From: Megalopta genalis
Lineage: Eukaryota; Arthropoda; Insecta; Hymenoptera; Halictidae
Reading direction: 5' to 3'
DNA: 64,000 nucleotides
Assembly (NCBI RefSeq): GCF_051020955.1
Contig: NW_027476164.1
Coordinates: forward strand, 124,001 to 188,000
The position numbers were made by a program, and so were the translations under genes. Of this stretch, positions 14,187 through 29,300 are shown piece after piece. A model generated the notes under the pieces. That model was not told where the DNA came from. It did not search any database and worked only from the letters and a program-made list of their open reading frames with translations. Every line of letters starts with the position of its first letter. Positions within the stretch are counted from its first letter, which is position 1.

Positions 14187-15461
14187 TGATTTGAAGCTAA
14201 ATCGTGTGTTTCGCATGGATTTGAAGCTAATTCGTTTGTTGCGCATGCAGATGGAGCTTAATCATGTATAAAAGAAGTATTTGAATCTAAACCATTTGAT
14301 TCGCATAGAATTGAATCTGAGCCTTGCTCTTCGCATTGATTTGAAGCTACATCATGGGTTTCGCTTCGATTTGAAGCTAACACGTTTGTTTCACATGCAG
14401 TTGAATCTAAATCATGTATATTAAAAGGATTTGAAGCTAAACTATTTGTTTCGCATGGATTCGAAGACAAGCCTTCTACTTCGCATTGATTTGAATCTAA
14501 ATCATGTGTTTCGCAAGGATTTGAAGCTAAATCATGTGTTTCGCAAGGATTTGAAGCTTAGCCTTCTACTTCGCATTCATTTGAAGCTAAATCATGTGCT
14601 TCGCTTGGATTAGAACCTAACTCGTTTGTTTTGCATGCACTCGAAGCGAAATCGTGTATAAAACAAGTATTTAAAGCTAAACTATTCGCTTCGCATGGAT
14701 TTGAAGCTAACTCGTTTGTTTCGCCTGCATTTGAAGCTAAATCATGTATATCGCAAGTATTTGAAGCTAAACTATTTGTTTCGCCTGTATTTGAAGCTAT
14801 ATCACTTGTATCGCTAGTATTTTAAGAAAAATCATTTGTTTCGCATGGATTTGAATCTATCTCGTTTGTTTCGTCTGCATTTGAATCTATATCACTTATA
14901 TCGCACGTATTTGAAGCTTAATCATGTGTTTCGCATGGATTTGGAGCTAACTCGATTGTTTCGGCTGCATATGAAGCTAAATCATGTATATCACAAGTAT
15001 TTGAAGCTAAACTATTTGATTCGCATGTATTTGAAACTAAGCATTCTACTTCCCATTGATTTGAAGCTAAACCATGTTCTTCGCATGGATTTAAAGCTAA
15101 CTCGGTTGTTTCGCATGCAGTTGATGTTAAATCATGTATAAAACAAGAATTTGAAGCTAAACTATTTGTTTCGCATGGATTTGAAGCTAAACAATGTGTT
15201 TCAAATGAATTTGAATATAAATCATGTGTTTCGCATGGATTTGAAGCTAACTCGACTGTTTCGCATGCAGTTGAAGCTAAATCATCTATATCACAAGTAT
15301 TTGAAGCTGAACCATTTGTTTCGCATGAATATTAAGCTAAACCACGTGTTTCGAATGAATTTGAAGCTAAATCATGTGTTTCGCATGGATTTGAAGCTAA
15401 CTCGTTCATTTCGCCTGCATTTGAAGCTAAATCAGTTATATCACAAGTATTTGAAGCTAAA
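14186..15461. repeat. Duplicated array block, copy 2 (4021-bp offset)
   Basis: Second copy of 10165-11440 with only scattered substitutions, for example gattcgctttg-type changes in the unit near 14360 and agcattctacttccc near 15045. A third, partial relative of the left part of this block occurs at 29888-30240. Downstream of 15461 the two copies diverge. Confidence 0.8.
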
Positions 15462-15775
15462 CTATTTGATTCGCATGTATTTGAAACTAAGCATTCTACT
15501 TCGCATTGATTTGAAGCTAAATCATGTGCTTCGCATGGATTTAAAGCTAATTCGTTTGTTTCGCATGCAGTTGAAGTTAAATCATGTATAAAACAAGAAT
15601 TTGAAGCTAAACTATTTGTTTCGCATGGATTTGAAGCTAAACAATGTGTTTCAATTGAATTTGAATATAAATCATGTGTTTCGCATGGATTTGAAGCTAA
15701 CTCGTTCATTTCGCCTGCATTTGAAGCTAAATCATTTACATCACAAGTATTTGATGCTAAACCATTTGATTCGCA

Positions 15776-18700
15776 CTTGAAACGTATTCGTATTTGGAAC
15801 TAAGCATTCTACTTCGTATTGATTTGAAGCTAAATCATGTGTTACGCATGGATTTGAAGCTATCTCGTTTGTTTCGCCTGCATTTGAAGCTGAATCATGT
15901 ATTTCACAAGCAATTGAAGCTAATCCATTTGATTCGCTTCGATTTGAAGCTAAGCCTTCTGCTTCGCATTAATTTGAAGCTAAATCATGTGATTCGCGTG
16001 GATATGATGCTAACTTGTTTGTTTCGCATGCAGTTGAATCTAAATCATGTATAAAACAAGAATTTGAAGCTAAACTATTTGTTTCGCATGGATTCGAAGA
16101 TAAGACTTCTACTTCGGATTGATTTGAAGCTGAATCATGTGTTTCGCTTGGATTTGAAAGTAACTCGTTTGTTTCGCATGCATTTGAAGCTCAATCATGT
16201 ATATCACAAGTATTTGAAGCTAACCCATTTGATTCGCATGAATATTAAGGTGAACCATGTGTATCGAATGAATTTGAGGCTAAATCATGTGTTTCTCTTG
16301 GATTTGAAGCTAACTCGTTCATTTCGCCTGCATTTCAAGCTAAATCAGATATCACAAGTATTTGAAGCTAAACCATTTGATTCGCATGAATATTAAGGTG
16401 AACCATTTGTATCGAATGAAGTTGTGGCTAAATCATGTGTTTCGAATGGATTTGAAGCTAACTCGTTTGTTTCGCACGCAGTTGAAGCTAAATCATGTAT
16501 AAAACAAGAATTTGAAGCTAAAATATTTGTTTCGCATGGATTCGAAGATAAGCCTTCGACTTCGCATTGATTTGAAGCTAAATCATGTGTTTCGCATGGA
16601 TTTGAAGCTAACTCGTTTGTTTCGCATGCAGTTGAAGTTAATTCATGTATAAAACAAGAATTTGAAGCTAAACTACTTGTTTCGCAAGGATTTAAAGCTA
16701 AACAATGTGTTTCGAATGAATTTGAAGCTAAATCATGTGATTCGCATGGATTTGAAGCTAACTCGTTTGTTTTGCCTGCATTTCAAGCTGAATCAAGTAT
16801 ATCGCAAGTATTTGAAGCTAAACCATTTGACTGGTTTGTACTTGAAGCTAAGCCTTCTACTTCGCATTAGTTTGAAGCTAAATCATGTCTTTCGTTTGGA
16901 TTTGAAACTAACTCGATTGTTTCGGCTGCATATGAAGCTAAATCATGTATAACACAAGTATTTCAAGCTAAAGCATTTGATTCGCATGGATTTGAAGCTA
17001 AGCCTTCTACTTCGAATTGATTTGAAGCTAAATCATGTGTTTCTCTTGGATTTGAAGCTAACTCGTTTGTTTCACCTGCATTTGAAGCTATATCATGTAT
17101 AACACAAGTATTTGAAGCTAAACCATTTATTTCGCATGGATTCAAAGATAAGCATTCTACTTCGCATTGATTTGAAGCTAAATCATGTGTTTCGCATGGA
17201 TTTGAAGCTGACTCGTTCATTTCGCCTGCATTTGAAGCTAAATCATTTATATCACAAGTATTTGAAGCTAAACTATTTGATTCGCATGTATTTGAAACTA
17301 AGCATTCTACTTCCCATTGATTTGAAGCTAAATCATGTGCTTCGCATGGATTTAAAGCTAACTCGTTCATTTCGCCTGCATTTGAAGCTAAATCATTTAC
17401 ATCACAAGTATTTGATGCTAAACCATTTGATTCGCATTTGAAACGTATTCGTATTTGGAACTAAGCATTCTACTTCGTATTGGTTTGAAACTAAATCATG
17501 TATAACCCAAAGTATTTGAAGCTAAAGCATTTGATTCGCATGGATTTGAAGCTAAGCCTTCGACTTCGCATTGATTTGAAGCTAAATCATGTGTTTCGCA
17601 TGGATTTGAAGCTAACTCGTTTGTTTCGCATGCAGTTGAAGTTAATTCATGTATAAAACAAGAATTTGAAGCTAAACTACTTGTTTCGCAAGGATTTAAA
17701 GCTAAACAATGTGTTTCGAATGAATTTGAAGCTAAATCATGTGATTCGCATGGATTTGAAGCTAACTCTTTTGTTTTGCCTGCATTTCAAGCTGAATCAA
17801 GTATATCACAAGTATTTGAAGCTAAACTATTTGATTCGCATGTATTTGAAACTAAACATTCCACTTCCCATTGATTTGAAGCTAAATCATGTGCTTCGCA
17901 TGGATTTAAAGCTAACTCGTTTGTTTCGCATGCAGTTGAATTTAAAACATGTATAAAACAAGAATTTGTAGCTAAACTATTTGTTTCGCATGGATTTGAA
18001 GCTAACTCGTTCATTTCGCCTGCATTTGAAGCTAAATCATTTACATCACAAGTATTTGATGCTAAACCATTTGATTCGCATTTGAAACGTATTCGTATTT
18101 GGAACTAAGCATTCTATTTCGTATTGATTTGAAACTAAATCATGTATAACACAAGTATTTGAAGCTAAAGCATTTGATTCGCATGGATTTGAAGCTAAGC
18201 CTTCGACTTCGCATTGATTTGAAGCTAAATCATGTGTTTCGCATTGATTTGAAGCTAGCACGTTTGTTTTGCCTGCATTTGAAGCTGAATCATGTATATC
18301 GCAAGCATTTGAAGCTAAACCATTTGATTCGTTTGTACTTGAAGCTAAATCATATGTTTCGTTTGGATTTGATACTAACCCGATTGTTTCGGCTGCATAT
18401 GAAGCTAAATCATGTATAACACAAGTATTTGAAGCTAAAGCATTTGATTCGCATGGATTTGAAGCTAAGCCTTCTACTTCGCATTGATTTGAAGCTAAAT
18501 CATGTGTTTCTCTTGGATTTGAAGCTAACTCGTTCATTTCGCCTGCATTTCAAGCTAAATCAGATATCACAAGTATTTGAAGCTAAACCATTTGATTCGC
18601 ATGAATATTAAGGTGAACCATTTGTATCGAATGAAGTTGTGGCTAAATCATGTGTTTCGAATGGATTTGAAGCTAACTCGTTTGTTTCGCACGCAGTTGA

Positions 18701-20340
18701 AGCTAAATCATGTATAAAACAAGAATTTGAAGCTAAAATATTTGTTTCGCATGGATTCGAAGATAAGCCTTCTACTTCGCATTGATTTGAAGCTAAATCA
18801 TGTGTTTCGCTTGGATTTCAAACTAACTCGACTGTTTCGGCTGCATATGAAACTAAATCATGTATAACACAAGTATTTGAAGCTAAAGCATTTGATTCGC
18901 ATTGATTTGAAGCTAAATCATGTGCTCCGCATGGATTTAAAGCTAACTCGTTTGTTTCGCATGCAGTTGAAGTTAAATCATGTATAAAACAAGAATTTGA
19001 AGCTAAACTATTTGTTTCGCATGGATTTGAAGCTAAACAATGTGTTTCAAATGAATTTGAATATAAATCATGTGTTTCGCATGGATTTGAAGCTAACTCG
19101 TTCATTTCGCCTGCATTTGAAGCTAAATCATTTACATCACAAGTATTTGATGCTAAACCATTTGATTCGCATTTGAAACGTATTCGTATTTGGAACTAAG
19201 CATTCTATTTCGTATTGATTTGAAACTAAATCATGTGTTTCTCTTGGATTTGAAGCTAACTCGTTTGTTTCACCTGCATTTGAAGCTATATCATGTATAA
19301 CACAAGTATTTGAAGCTAAACCATTTATTTCGCATGGATTCAAAGATAAGCATTCTACTTCGCATTGATTTGAAGCTAAATCATGTGTTTCGCATGGATT
19401 TGAAGCTGACTCGTTCATTTCGCCTGCATTTGAAGCTAAATCATTTATATCACAAGTATTTGAAGCTAAACTGTTTGATTCGCATGTATTTGAAACTAAG
19501 CATTCTACTTCCCATTGATTTGAAGCTAAATCATGTGCTTCGCATGGATTTAAAGCTAACTCGTTTGTTTCGCATGCAGTTGAAGTTAAATCATGTATAA
19601 AACGAGAATTTGAAGCTAAACTATTTGTTTCGCATGGATTTGAAGCTAAACAATGTGTTTCAAATGAATTTGAAAATAAATCATGTGTTTCGCATGGATT
19701 TGAAGCTAACTCGTTCATTTCGCCTGCATTTGAAGCTAAATCATTTACATCACAAGTATTTGATGCTAAACCATTTGATTCGCATTTGAAACGTATTCGT
19801 ATTTGGAACTAAGCATTCTATTTCGTATTGATTTGAAACTAAATCATGTATAACACAAGTATTTGAAGCTAAAGCATTTGATTCGCATGGATTTGAAGCT
19901 AAGCCTTCGACTTCGCATTGATTTGAAGCTAAATCATGTGTTTCGCATTGATTTGAAGCTAACACGTTTGTTTTGCCTGCATTTGAAGCTGAATCATGTA
20001 TATCGCAAGCATTTGAAGCTAAACCATTTGATTCGTTTGTACTTGAAGCTAAGCCTTCTACTTCGCATTAGTTTGAAGCTAAATCATATGTTTCGTTTGG
20101 ATTTGATACTAACCCGATTGTTTCGGCTGCATATGAAGCTAAATCATGTATAACACAAGTATTTGAAGCTAAAGCATTTGATTCGCATGGATTTGAAGCT
20201 AAGCCTTCTACTTCGCATTGATTTGAAGCTAAATCATGTGTTTCTCTTGGATTTGAAGCTAACTCGTTCATTTCGCCTGCATTTCAAGCTAAATCAGATA
20301 TCACAAGTATTTGAAGCTAAACCATTTGATTCGCATGAAT
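15776..20340. repeat. Array: subdomain with interrupted units (gaaacgtattcgtatttgg)
   Basis: Five copies of a non-standard insertion, gaaacgtattcgtatttgg, interrupt the 30-bp rhythm near 15778, 17440, 18083, 19174 and 19788. They are followed by unusual units (aactaagcattctattt, cgtattgatttgaaac). Shortened units with ctaaatcagatatcacaag occur near 16340, 18553 and 20290. Reuse of the same aberrant units shows local amplification of multi-unit blocks rather than single units. Confidence 0.8.
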
Positions 20341-23300
20341 ATTAAGGTGAACCATTTGTATCGAATGAAGTTGTGGCTAAATCATGTGTTTCGAATGGAT
20401 TTGAAGCTAACTCGTTTGTTTCGCACGCAGTTGAAGCTAAATCATGTATAAAACAAGAATTTGAAGCTAAAATATTTGTTTCGCATGGATTCGAAGATAA
20501 GCCTTCTACTTCGCATTGATTTGAAGCTAAATCATGTGTTTCGCTTGGATGTGAAGCTAACGTGTTTTCTTCGCATGCAGTTGAAGCTAAATCATGCATA
20601 AAACAAGAATTTGAAGCTAAACCATTTGATTCGTTTGGACTTGAAGCTAAGCCTTCTACTTCGCATTAATTTGAAGCTAAATCATGTGATTCGCGTGGAT
20701 TTGAAGCTAACTCGTTTGTTTCGCATGCAGTTGAAGCTAAATCATGTATATCACAAGTATTTGAAGCTAAACCATTTGTTTTGCTGGGATTCGAAGATGA
20801 GACATCTTCTTCGCATGAATTTGAAGCTAAATCATGTGTTCCGTTTGGATTTCAAACTAACTCGTCTGTTTCGGCTGCATATGAAACTAAATCATGTATA
20901 ACACAAGTATTTGAAGCTAAAGCATTTGATTCGCATGGATTTGAAGCTAAGCCTTCGACTTCGCATTGATTTGAAGCTAAATCATGTGTTTCGCATGGAT
21001 TTGAAGCTAATCCTTCTACTTCGCATTGATTTGAAGCAAAATCATGTCTTTGGCTTGGATTTGAAGCTATCACGTTTGGTTCGCATGCAGTAGAAACTAA
21101 ATCATGTATATCACAAGTATTTGAAGCTAAAGCATTTGATCGCAAGGATTTGAAGCCAAGCCTTCAACTTCGCATTGATTTGAAGCTGAATCATGTTTTT
21201 CGTTCGAATTTGAAGCTAATGCGTTAGTTTCAGGAGCAGTTGAAGCTAAATCGTGTATAAAACAAGTATTTGAATCTAAACAATTGGCTTCGCATGGATT
21301 TAAAGCTAATTCGTTTGTTTCGCATGCAGTTGAAGTTAAATCATGTATAAAACAAGAATTTGAAGCTAAACTATTTGTTTCGCATGGATTCGAAGATAAG
21401 ACTTCTACTTCGGATTGATTTGAAGCTGAATCATGTGTTTCGCTTGGATTTGAAAGTAACTCGTTTGTTTCGCATGCAGTTGAAGCTAAATCATGTATAA
21501 AACAAGAATTTGTTGCTAAACCATCTGTTTCTCGTTGATTTGAAGCTAAGCCTTCCACTTCGCAATGATTTGAAGCTAAATCATGTGTTTCCTTTGGATT
21601 TGAAGCTAATACGTCTGTGTCACATGCAGTTGAAGCTAAATAATGTATATCACAAATATTTGAAGCTGAACCATTTGTTTCGCGTGGATTTGAATCTAAG
21701 CCTTCTACTTCGGATTGATTTGAAGCTGAATCATGTGCTTCGCTTGGATTTGAAAGTAACTCGTTTGTTTCGGATGCAGTTGAAGCTAAATCATGCATAA
21801 AACAAGAATTTGAAGCTAAACCATTTGATTCGTTTGGACTTGAAGCTAAGCCTTCTACTTCGCATTAATTTGAAGCTAAATCATGTGATTCGCGTGGATT
21901 TGAAGCTAACTCGTTTGTTTCGCATGCAGTTGAAGCTAAATCATGCATATCGCAAGTATTTGAAGCTAAACCATTTGTTTCGCATGGTTTCGAAAATAAG
22001 CATTCTATTTCGCATTGATTTGAAGCTAAATCATGTGTTTCGCATGGATTTGAAGCTAACTCGTTTGTTTCACCTGCATTTGAAGCTATATCATGTATAT
22101 CACAAGTATTTGAAGCTAAACCATTTGTTACGCATGGATTCGAAGATAAACCTTCTACTTCGCATGCAATTGAAGCTAAATCATGTGTTTCGTTTGGACT
22201 TGAAACTAACACGATTGTTTCGGCTGCTTATGAAGCTAAATCATATATAACACAAGTATTTGAAGCTAAACCATTTGATTCGTTTGGACTTGAAGCTAAG
22301 CCCTCTACTTCGCATTAATTTGAAGCTAAATCATGTGATTCGCGTGGATTTGAAGCTAACTCGTTTGTTTCGCATGCAGTTGAAGCTAAATAATGCATAT
22401 CACAAGTATTTGAAGCTAAACCATTTATTTCGCATGAATATTAAGGTGAACCATTTCTATCGAATGAAGTTGTGGCTAAATCATGTGTTTCGAATGGATT
22501 TGAAGCTAACTCGTTTGTTTCGCACGCAGTTGAAGCTAAATCATGTATAAAACATGAATTTGAAGCTGAACTATTTGTTTCGCATGGATTCGAAGATAAG
22601 CCTTCTACTTCGCATTGATTTGAAGCTAAATCATGTGTTTCGCATGGATTTGAAGCTAACTCGATTGTTTCGTCTGCATGATTTGATGCTAAATCATGTG
22701 CTTCGCACGGATTTGAAGCTAACTCGTTTGTTTTGCCTGCAGTTGAAGCTGAATCATGTATATCACATGTATTTGAAGCTAAACCATTTGATTCGTTTGG
22801 ACTTGATGCTAAGCCTTCTACTTCGCATTAATTTGAAGCTAAATCATGTGATTCGCGTGGATTTGATGCTAACTCGTTTGTTTCGCATGAAGTTGAAGCT
22901 AAATCATGTATATCACAATTATTCGAAGATAAACCATTTGTTTCGCATGGATTCGAAGATAAGCCTTCTACTTCACATGAATTTGAAGCTAAATCATGTG
23001 TTTGGCATGGATTTGAAGCTAACTCGTTTGTTTCTCCTGCATTTGAAGCTAAATCATTTATATCACAAGTATTTGAAGCTAAACCATTTGATTCGCATGG
23101 ATTCGAAGATAAGCCTTCTACTTCGCATGAATTTGAAGCTAAATCATGAGTTTCGTTTGGATTTGAAACTAACTCGAATGTTGCGGCTGCATATGAAGCT
23201 AACTCATGTATAACACAAGTATTTGGACCTAAAGCATTTGATTCGCATGGATTTGAAGCTAAGCCTTCGACTTCGCATTGATTTGAAGCTAAATCATGTG

Positions 23301-26300
23301 TTTCGCATGGATTTGAAGCTAACTCGTTCATTTCGCCTGCATTTGAAGCTAAATCATTTATATCACAAGTATTTGAAGCTAAACCATTTGATTCGCATGG
23401 ATTCGAAGATAAGCCTTCTACTTCGCATGAATTTGAAGCTAAATCATGTCTTTCGTTTGGATTTGAAACTAACTCGATTGCTTCGGCTGGATATGAAGCT
23501 AAATCATGTACAGCACAAGTATTTGAAGCTAAACCATTTGATTCGCATGGATTCGAAGGTAAGCCTTCTACTTCGCATTGATTTGAAGCTAAATCATGTT
23601 TTTCGCAGGGATTTGAAGCTAACTCGATTGTTTCGCATGCAGTTGAAGCTAAATCATTTATATCACAAGTATTTGAAGCTAAACCATTTGATTCGCATGG
23701 ATTCGAAGATAAGCCTTCTACTTCGCATGAATTTGAAGCTAAATCATGTCTTTCGTTTGGATTTGAAACTAACTCGATTGCTTCGGCTGGATATGAAGCT
23801 AAATCATGTACAGCACAAGTATTTGAAGCTAAACCATTTGATTCGCATGGATTCGAAGGTAAGCCTTCTACTTCGCATGAATTTGAAGCTAAATCATGTC
23901 TTTCGTTTGGATTTGAATCTAACTCGATAGTTTCGGCTGCATATGAAGCTAAATCATGTATAACACAAGTATTTGAAGCTAAAGCATATGATTCGCATGG
24001 ATTTGAAGCTAAGCCTTCTACTTCGCATTGATTTGAAGCTAAATCATGTGTTTCTCTTGGTTTTGAAGCTAACTCGTTTGTTTCACCTGCATTTCAAGCT
24101 ATATCATGTATATCACAATTATATGAAGCTAAACCATTTGATTCGTTTGGACTTGAAGCTAAGCCTTCTACTTCGCATTAATTTGAAGCTAAATCATGTG
24201 ATTCGCGTGGATTTGAAGCTAACTCGTTTGTTTCGCATGCAGTTGAAGCTAAATCATGCATATCACAAGTATTTAAAGCTAAACCATTTATTTCGCATGG
24301 ATTCGAAGATAAGCATTCTACTTCGCATTGATTTGAAGCTAAATCATGTGTTTCGCATGGATTTGAAGCTAACTCGTTCATTTCGCCTGCATTTGAAGCT
24401 AAATCATTTATATCACAAGTATTTGAAGCTAAACCATTTGATTCGCATGGATTCGAAGATAAGCCTTCTACTTCGCATGAATTTGAAGCTAAATCATGTC
24501 TTTTGTTTGGATTTGAAACTAACTCGATTGTTTCGGCTGCATATGAAGCTAAATCATGTATAACACAAGTATTTGAAGCTAAAGCATTTGATTCGCATGG
24601 ATTTGAAGCTAAGCCTTCTACTTCACATTGATTTGAATCTAAATCATGTGTTTCGCATGGATTTGAAGCTAACTCGTTTGTTTCACCTGCATTTCAAGCT
24701 ATATCATGTATATCACAATTATTTGAAGCTAAACCATTTGTTTTGCATGGTTTCGAAAATAAGCATTCTATTTCGCATTGATTTGAAGCTAAATCATGTG
24801 TTTCGCATGGATTTGAAGCTAACTCGTTTGTTTCACCTCCATTTGAAGCTATATCATGTATATCACAATTATTTGAAGCTAAACCATTTGATTCGCATGG
24901 ATTCGAAGATAAGCATTCTACTTCGCATTGATTTGAAGCTAAATCATGTTTTTCGCATGGATTTGAAGCTAACTCGTTCATTTCGCCAGCATTTGATGCT
25001 AAATCATTTATATCACAAGTATTTGAAGCTAAACCATTTGTTTCGCATGGATTCGAAGATAAGCCTTCTACTTCGCATGATTTTGAAGCTAAATCATGTG
25101 TATCGTTTGGAATTGAAACTAACACGATTGTTTCGGCTGCTTATGAAGCTAAATCATGTATAACACAAGTATTTGAAGCTAAAGCATTTGATTCGTTTGG
25201 ACTTGAAGCTAAGCCTTCTACTTCACATTGATTTGAAGCTAAATCATGTGTTTCGCATGGATTTGAAGCGAACTCGTTTGTTTCGCATGCAGTTGAAGTT
25301 AATTCATGTATAAAACAAGAATTTGAAGCTAAACTACTTGTTTCGCAAGGATTTAAAGCTAAACAATGTGTTTCGCATGGATTTGAAGCTTACTCGATTG
25401 TTTGTCATGCAGTTGAAGCTAAATCATCTATATCACAAGTATTTGAAGCCAATCCATTTGCTTCTCATGGATTTGAAACTAAGCCTTCTACTTAGCACTG
25501 ATTTGAAGCTAAATCATGTGTTTCGTATGGATTTGAAGCTAACTCGTTTCTTTCTCCCGCATTTGAAGCTAAATCATGTATATCACAAGTATTTGAAGCT
25601 AAACCATTTGATTCGCATGGATTCGAAGATAAGCCTTCTACTTCGCATGAATTTGAAGCTAAATCATGAGTTTCGTTTGGATTTGAAACTAACTCGAATG
25701 TTGCGGCTGCATATGAAGCTAACTCATGTATAACACAAGTATTTGGACCTAAAGCATTTGATTCGCATGGATTTCAAGCTAAGCCTTCGACTTCGCATTG
25801 ATTTGAAGCTAAATCATGTGTTTCGCATGGGTTTGAAGCTAACTCGTTTGTTTCGCATGCAGTTGAAGTTAATTCATGTATAAAACAAGAATTTGAAGCT
25901 AAACTACTTGTTTCGCAAGAATTTAAAGCTAAACAATGTGTTTCGAATGAATTTGAAGATAAATCATGTGTTTCGCATGGATTTGAAGCTAACTCGATTG
26001 TTTCTCATGCAGTTGAAGCTAAATCATCTATATCACAAGTATTTGAAGCCAATCCATTTGCTTCTCATGGCTTTGAAACTAAGCCTTCTACTTAGCATTG
26101 ATTTGAAGCTAAATCATGTGTTTCGCATGGATTTGAAGCTAACTCGTTTGCTTCTCCTGCATTTGAAGCTAAATCATTTATATCATAAGTATTTGAAGCT
26201 AAACCATTTGATTCGCATGGATTTGAAGCTAAGCCTTCTACTTCGCATTGATTTGAAACTAAATCATGTGTTTCGCATGGATTTGAAGCTAACTCGTTTG

Positions 26301-29300
26301 TTTCACCTGCATTTCAAGCTATATCATGTATATCACAATTATTTGAAGCTAAACCATTTGTTTAGCATGGTTTCGAAAATAAGCATTCTATTTCGCATTG
26401 ATTTGAAGCTAAATCATGTGTTTCGCATGGATTTGAAGATAACTCGTTTGTTTCACCTGCATTTGAAGCTATATCATGTATATCACAATTATTTGAAGCT
26501 AAATCATGTATATCACAAGTATTTGAAGCTAAACCATTTGTTTCGCATGGATTTGAAGCTAAGCCTTCTACTTCGCATTGATTTGAAGCTAAATCATGTG
26601 TTTCGCTTGGATTTGAAGCCAACGTGTTTGTTTCGCATGCAGTTGAAGCTAAATCATGCATAAAACAAGAATTTGAATCTAAACTATTTGTTTCGCATGC
26701 AGATGAAGCTAAATCATCTATATCACAAGTATTTGAAACCAAACCATTTGTTTCTCATGGATTTGAAACTAAGCCTTCTACTTAGCATTGATTTGAAGCT
26801 AAATCATGTGTTTCGCATGGATTTGAAGCTAACTCGTTTGTTCGCATGCAGTTGAAGTTAAATCATGTATAAAACAAGAACTTGAAGCTAAAGTATTTGT
26901 TTCGCATGGATTTGAAGCTAACTCGTTTGTTTCGCATGCAGTTGAAGCTAAATCATGCATAAAACAAGAATTTGATGCTAAACCATCTGTTCCGCGTGGA
27001 TTTGAGTCTAAGCCATCCACTTCGCATTGATTTGAAGCTAAATCATGTGTTTCGCTTGAATTTGTAGCTAACTCGTTTGTTTTGCCTGCATTTGAAGCTG
27101 AATCATGTATATCACAAGTATTTGAAGCTAAACCATTTGTTTCGCATGGATTTGAAGCTAAGCCTTCTACTTCGCATTGATTTGAAGCTAAATCATGTGT
27201 TTCGCATGGATTTGTAGCTAACTCGTTTGTTTCACCTGCATTTGAAGCTATATCATGTATATCACAAGTATTTGAAGCTAAACCATTTATTTCGCATGGA
27301 TTCGAAGATAAGCATTCTACTGCGCATTGATTTGAAGCTAAATCATGTGTTTCGCGTGGATTTGAATCTAAGTCGTTCATTTCGCCTGCATTTGAAGCTA
27401 AATCATTTATATCACATGTATTTGAAGCTAAACCATATCTTTCTCATGGATTTGAAACTAAGCCTTCTACTTAGCACTGATTTGAAGCTAAATCATGTGT
27501 TTCGTATGGATTTGAAGCTAACTCGTTTCTTTCTCCTGCATTTGAAGCTAAATCATGTATATCACAAGTATTTGAAGCTAAACCATTTGATTCGCATGGA
27601 TTCGAAGATAAGCCTTCTACTTCGCATGAATTTGAAGCTAAATCATGAGTTTCGTTTGGATTTGAAACTAACTCGAATGTTGCGGCTGCATATGAAGCTA
27701 ACTCATGTATAACACAAGTATTTGGACCTAAAGCATTTGATTCGCATGGATTTCAAGCTAAGCCTTCGACTTCGCATTGATTTGAAGCTAAATCATGTGT
27801 TTCGCATGGATTAGAAGCTAACTCGTTTGTTTCGCATGCAGTTGAAGTTAATTCATGTATAAAACAAGAATTTGAAGCTAAACTACTTGTTTCGCAAGGA
27901 TTTAAAGCTAAACAATGTGTTTCGAATGAATTTGAAGATAAATCATGTGTTTCGCATGGATTTGAAGCTAACTCGATTGTTTCTCATGCAGTTGAAGCTA
28001 AATCATCTATATCACAAGTATTTGAAGCCAATCCATTTGCTTCTTATGGATTTGAAACCAAGCCTTCTACTTAGCATTGATTTGAAGCTAAATCATGTGT
28101 TTCGCATGGATTTGAAGCTAACTCGTTTGTTTCTCCTGCATTTGAAGCTAAATCATTTATATCACAAGTACTTGAAGCTAAACCATTTGATTCGCATGTA
28201 TTTGAAAATAAGAATTCTAATATTGATTTGAAGCTAAATCTTGTGTTTCGCATGGATTTGAAGCTAACTCTTTTATTTCACATGCAGTTGAAGTTAAATC
28301 ATGTATAAAACAAGAATTTGATGCTAAACAATTTGTTTCGCATGGATTTGAAGCTAAGCAATGTGTTTCGAATGAATTTGACGATAAATCATGTGTTTCG
28401 CATGGATTTGAAGCTAACTCGATTGTTTCGCATGCAGTTGCAACTAAATCACCTATATCACAAGTATTTGAAGCCAAACCATTTGATTCGTTTTGACTGG
28501 AAGCTAAGCCTTCTACTTCGCATTAATTTGAAGCTAAATCATATGAATCGCGTGGATCTGAATCTAACTCGTTTGTTTCGCATGCAGTTGAAGCTAAATC
28601 ATGCATATCACAAGTATTTGAATCTAAACCATTTATTTCGCATGGATTCGAAGATAAGCATTGTACTTCGCATTGATCTGAAGCTAAATCATGTGTTTCG
28701 CATGGATTTGAAGCTAACTCGTTTGTTCGCATGCAGTTGAAGTTAAATCATGTATAAAACAAGAACTTGAAGCTAAAGTATCTGTTTCGCATGGATTTAA
28801 AGCTAAACAATGTGTTTCAAATGAACTTGAAGATAAATCATGCGTTTCGCATGGATTTGAAGCTAACTCGTTTGTTTCGCATGCAGTTGAAGCTAAATCA
28901 TGCATAAAACAAGAATTTGATGCTAAACCATCTGTTTCGCGTGGATTTGAGTCTAAGCCTTCCACTTCGCATTGATTTGAAGCTAAATCATGTGATTCGC
29001 GTGGATTTGAAGCTAACTCGTTTGCTTCGCATGCAGTTGAAGCTAAATCATGCATATCACAAGTATTTGAAGCTAAACCATTTGATTCGTTTGGACTTGA
29101 AGCTAAGCCTTCTACTTCGCATTAATTTGAAGCTAAATCATGTGATTCGCGTGGATTTGAAGCTAACTCGTTTGTTTCGCATGCAGTTGAAGCTAAATCA
29201 TGCATATCACAAGCATTTAAAGCTAAACCATTTATTTCGCATGGATTCGAAGATAAGCATTCTACTTCGCATGAATTTGAAGCTAAATCATGTCTTTCGT

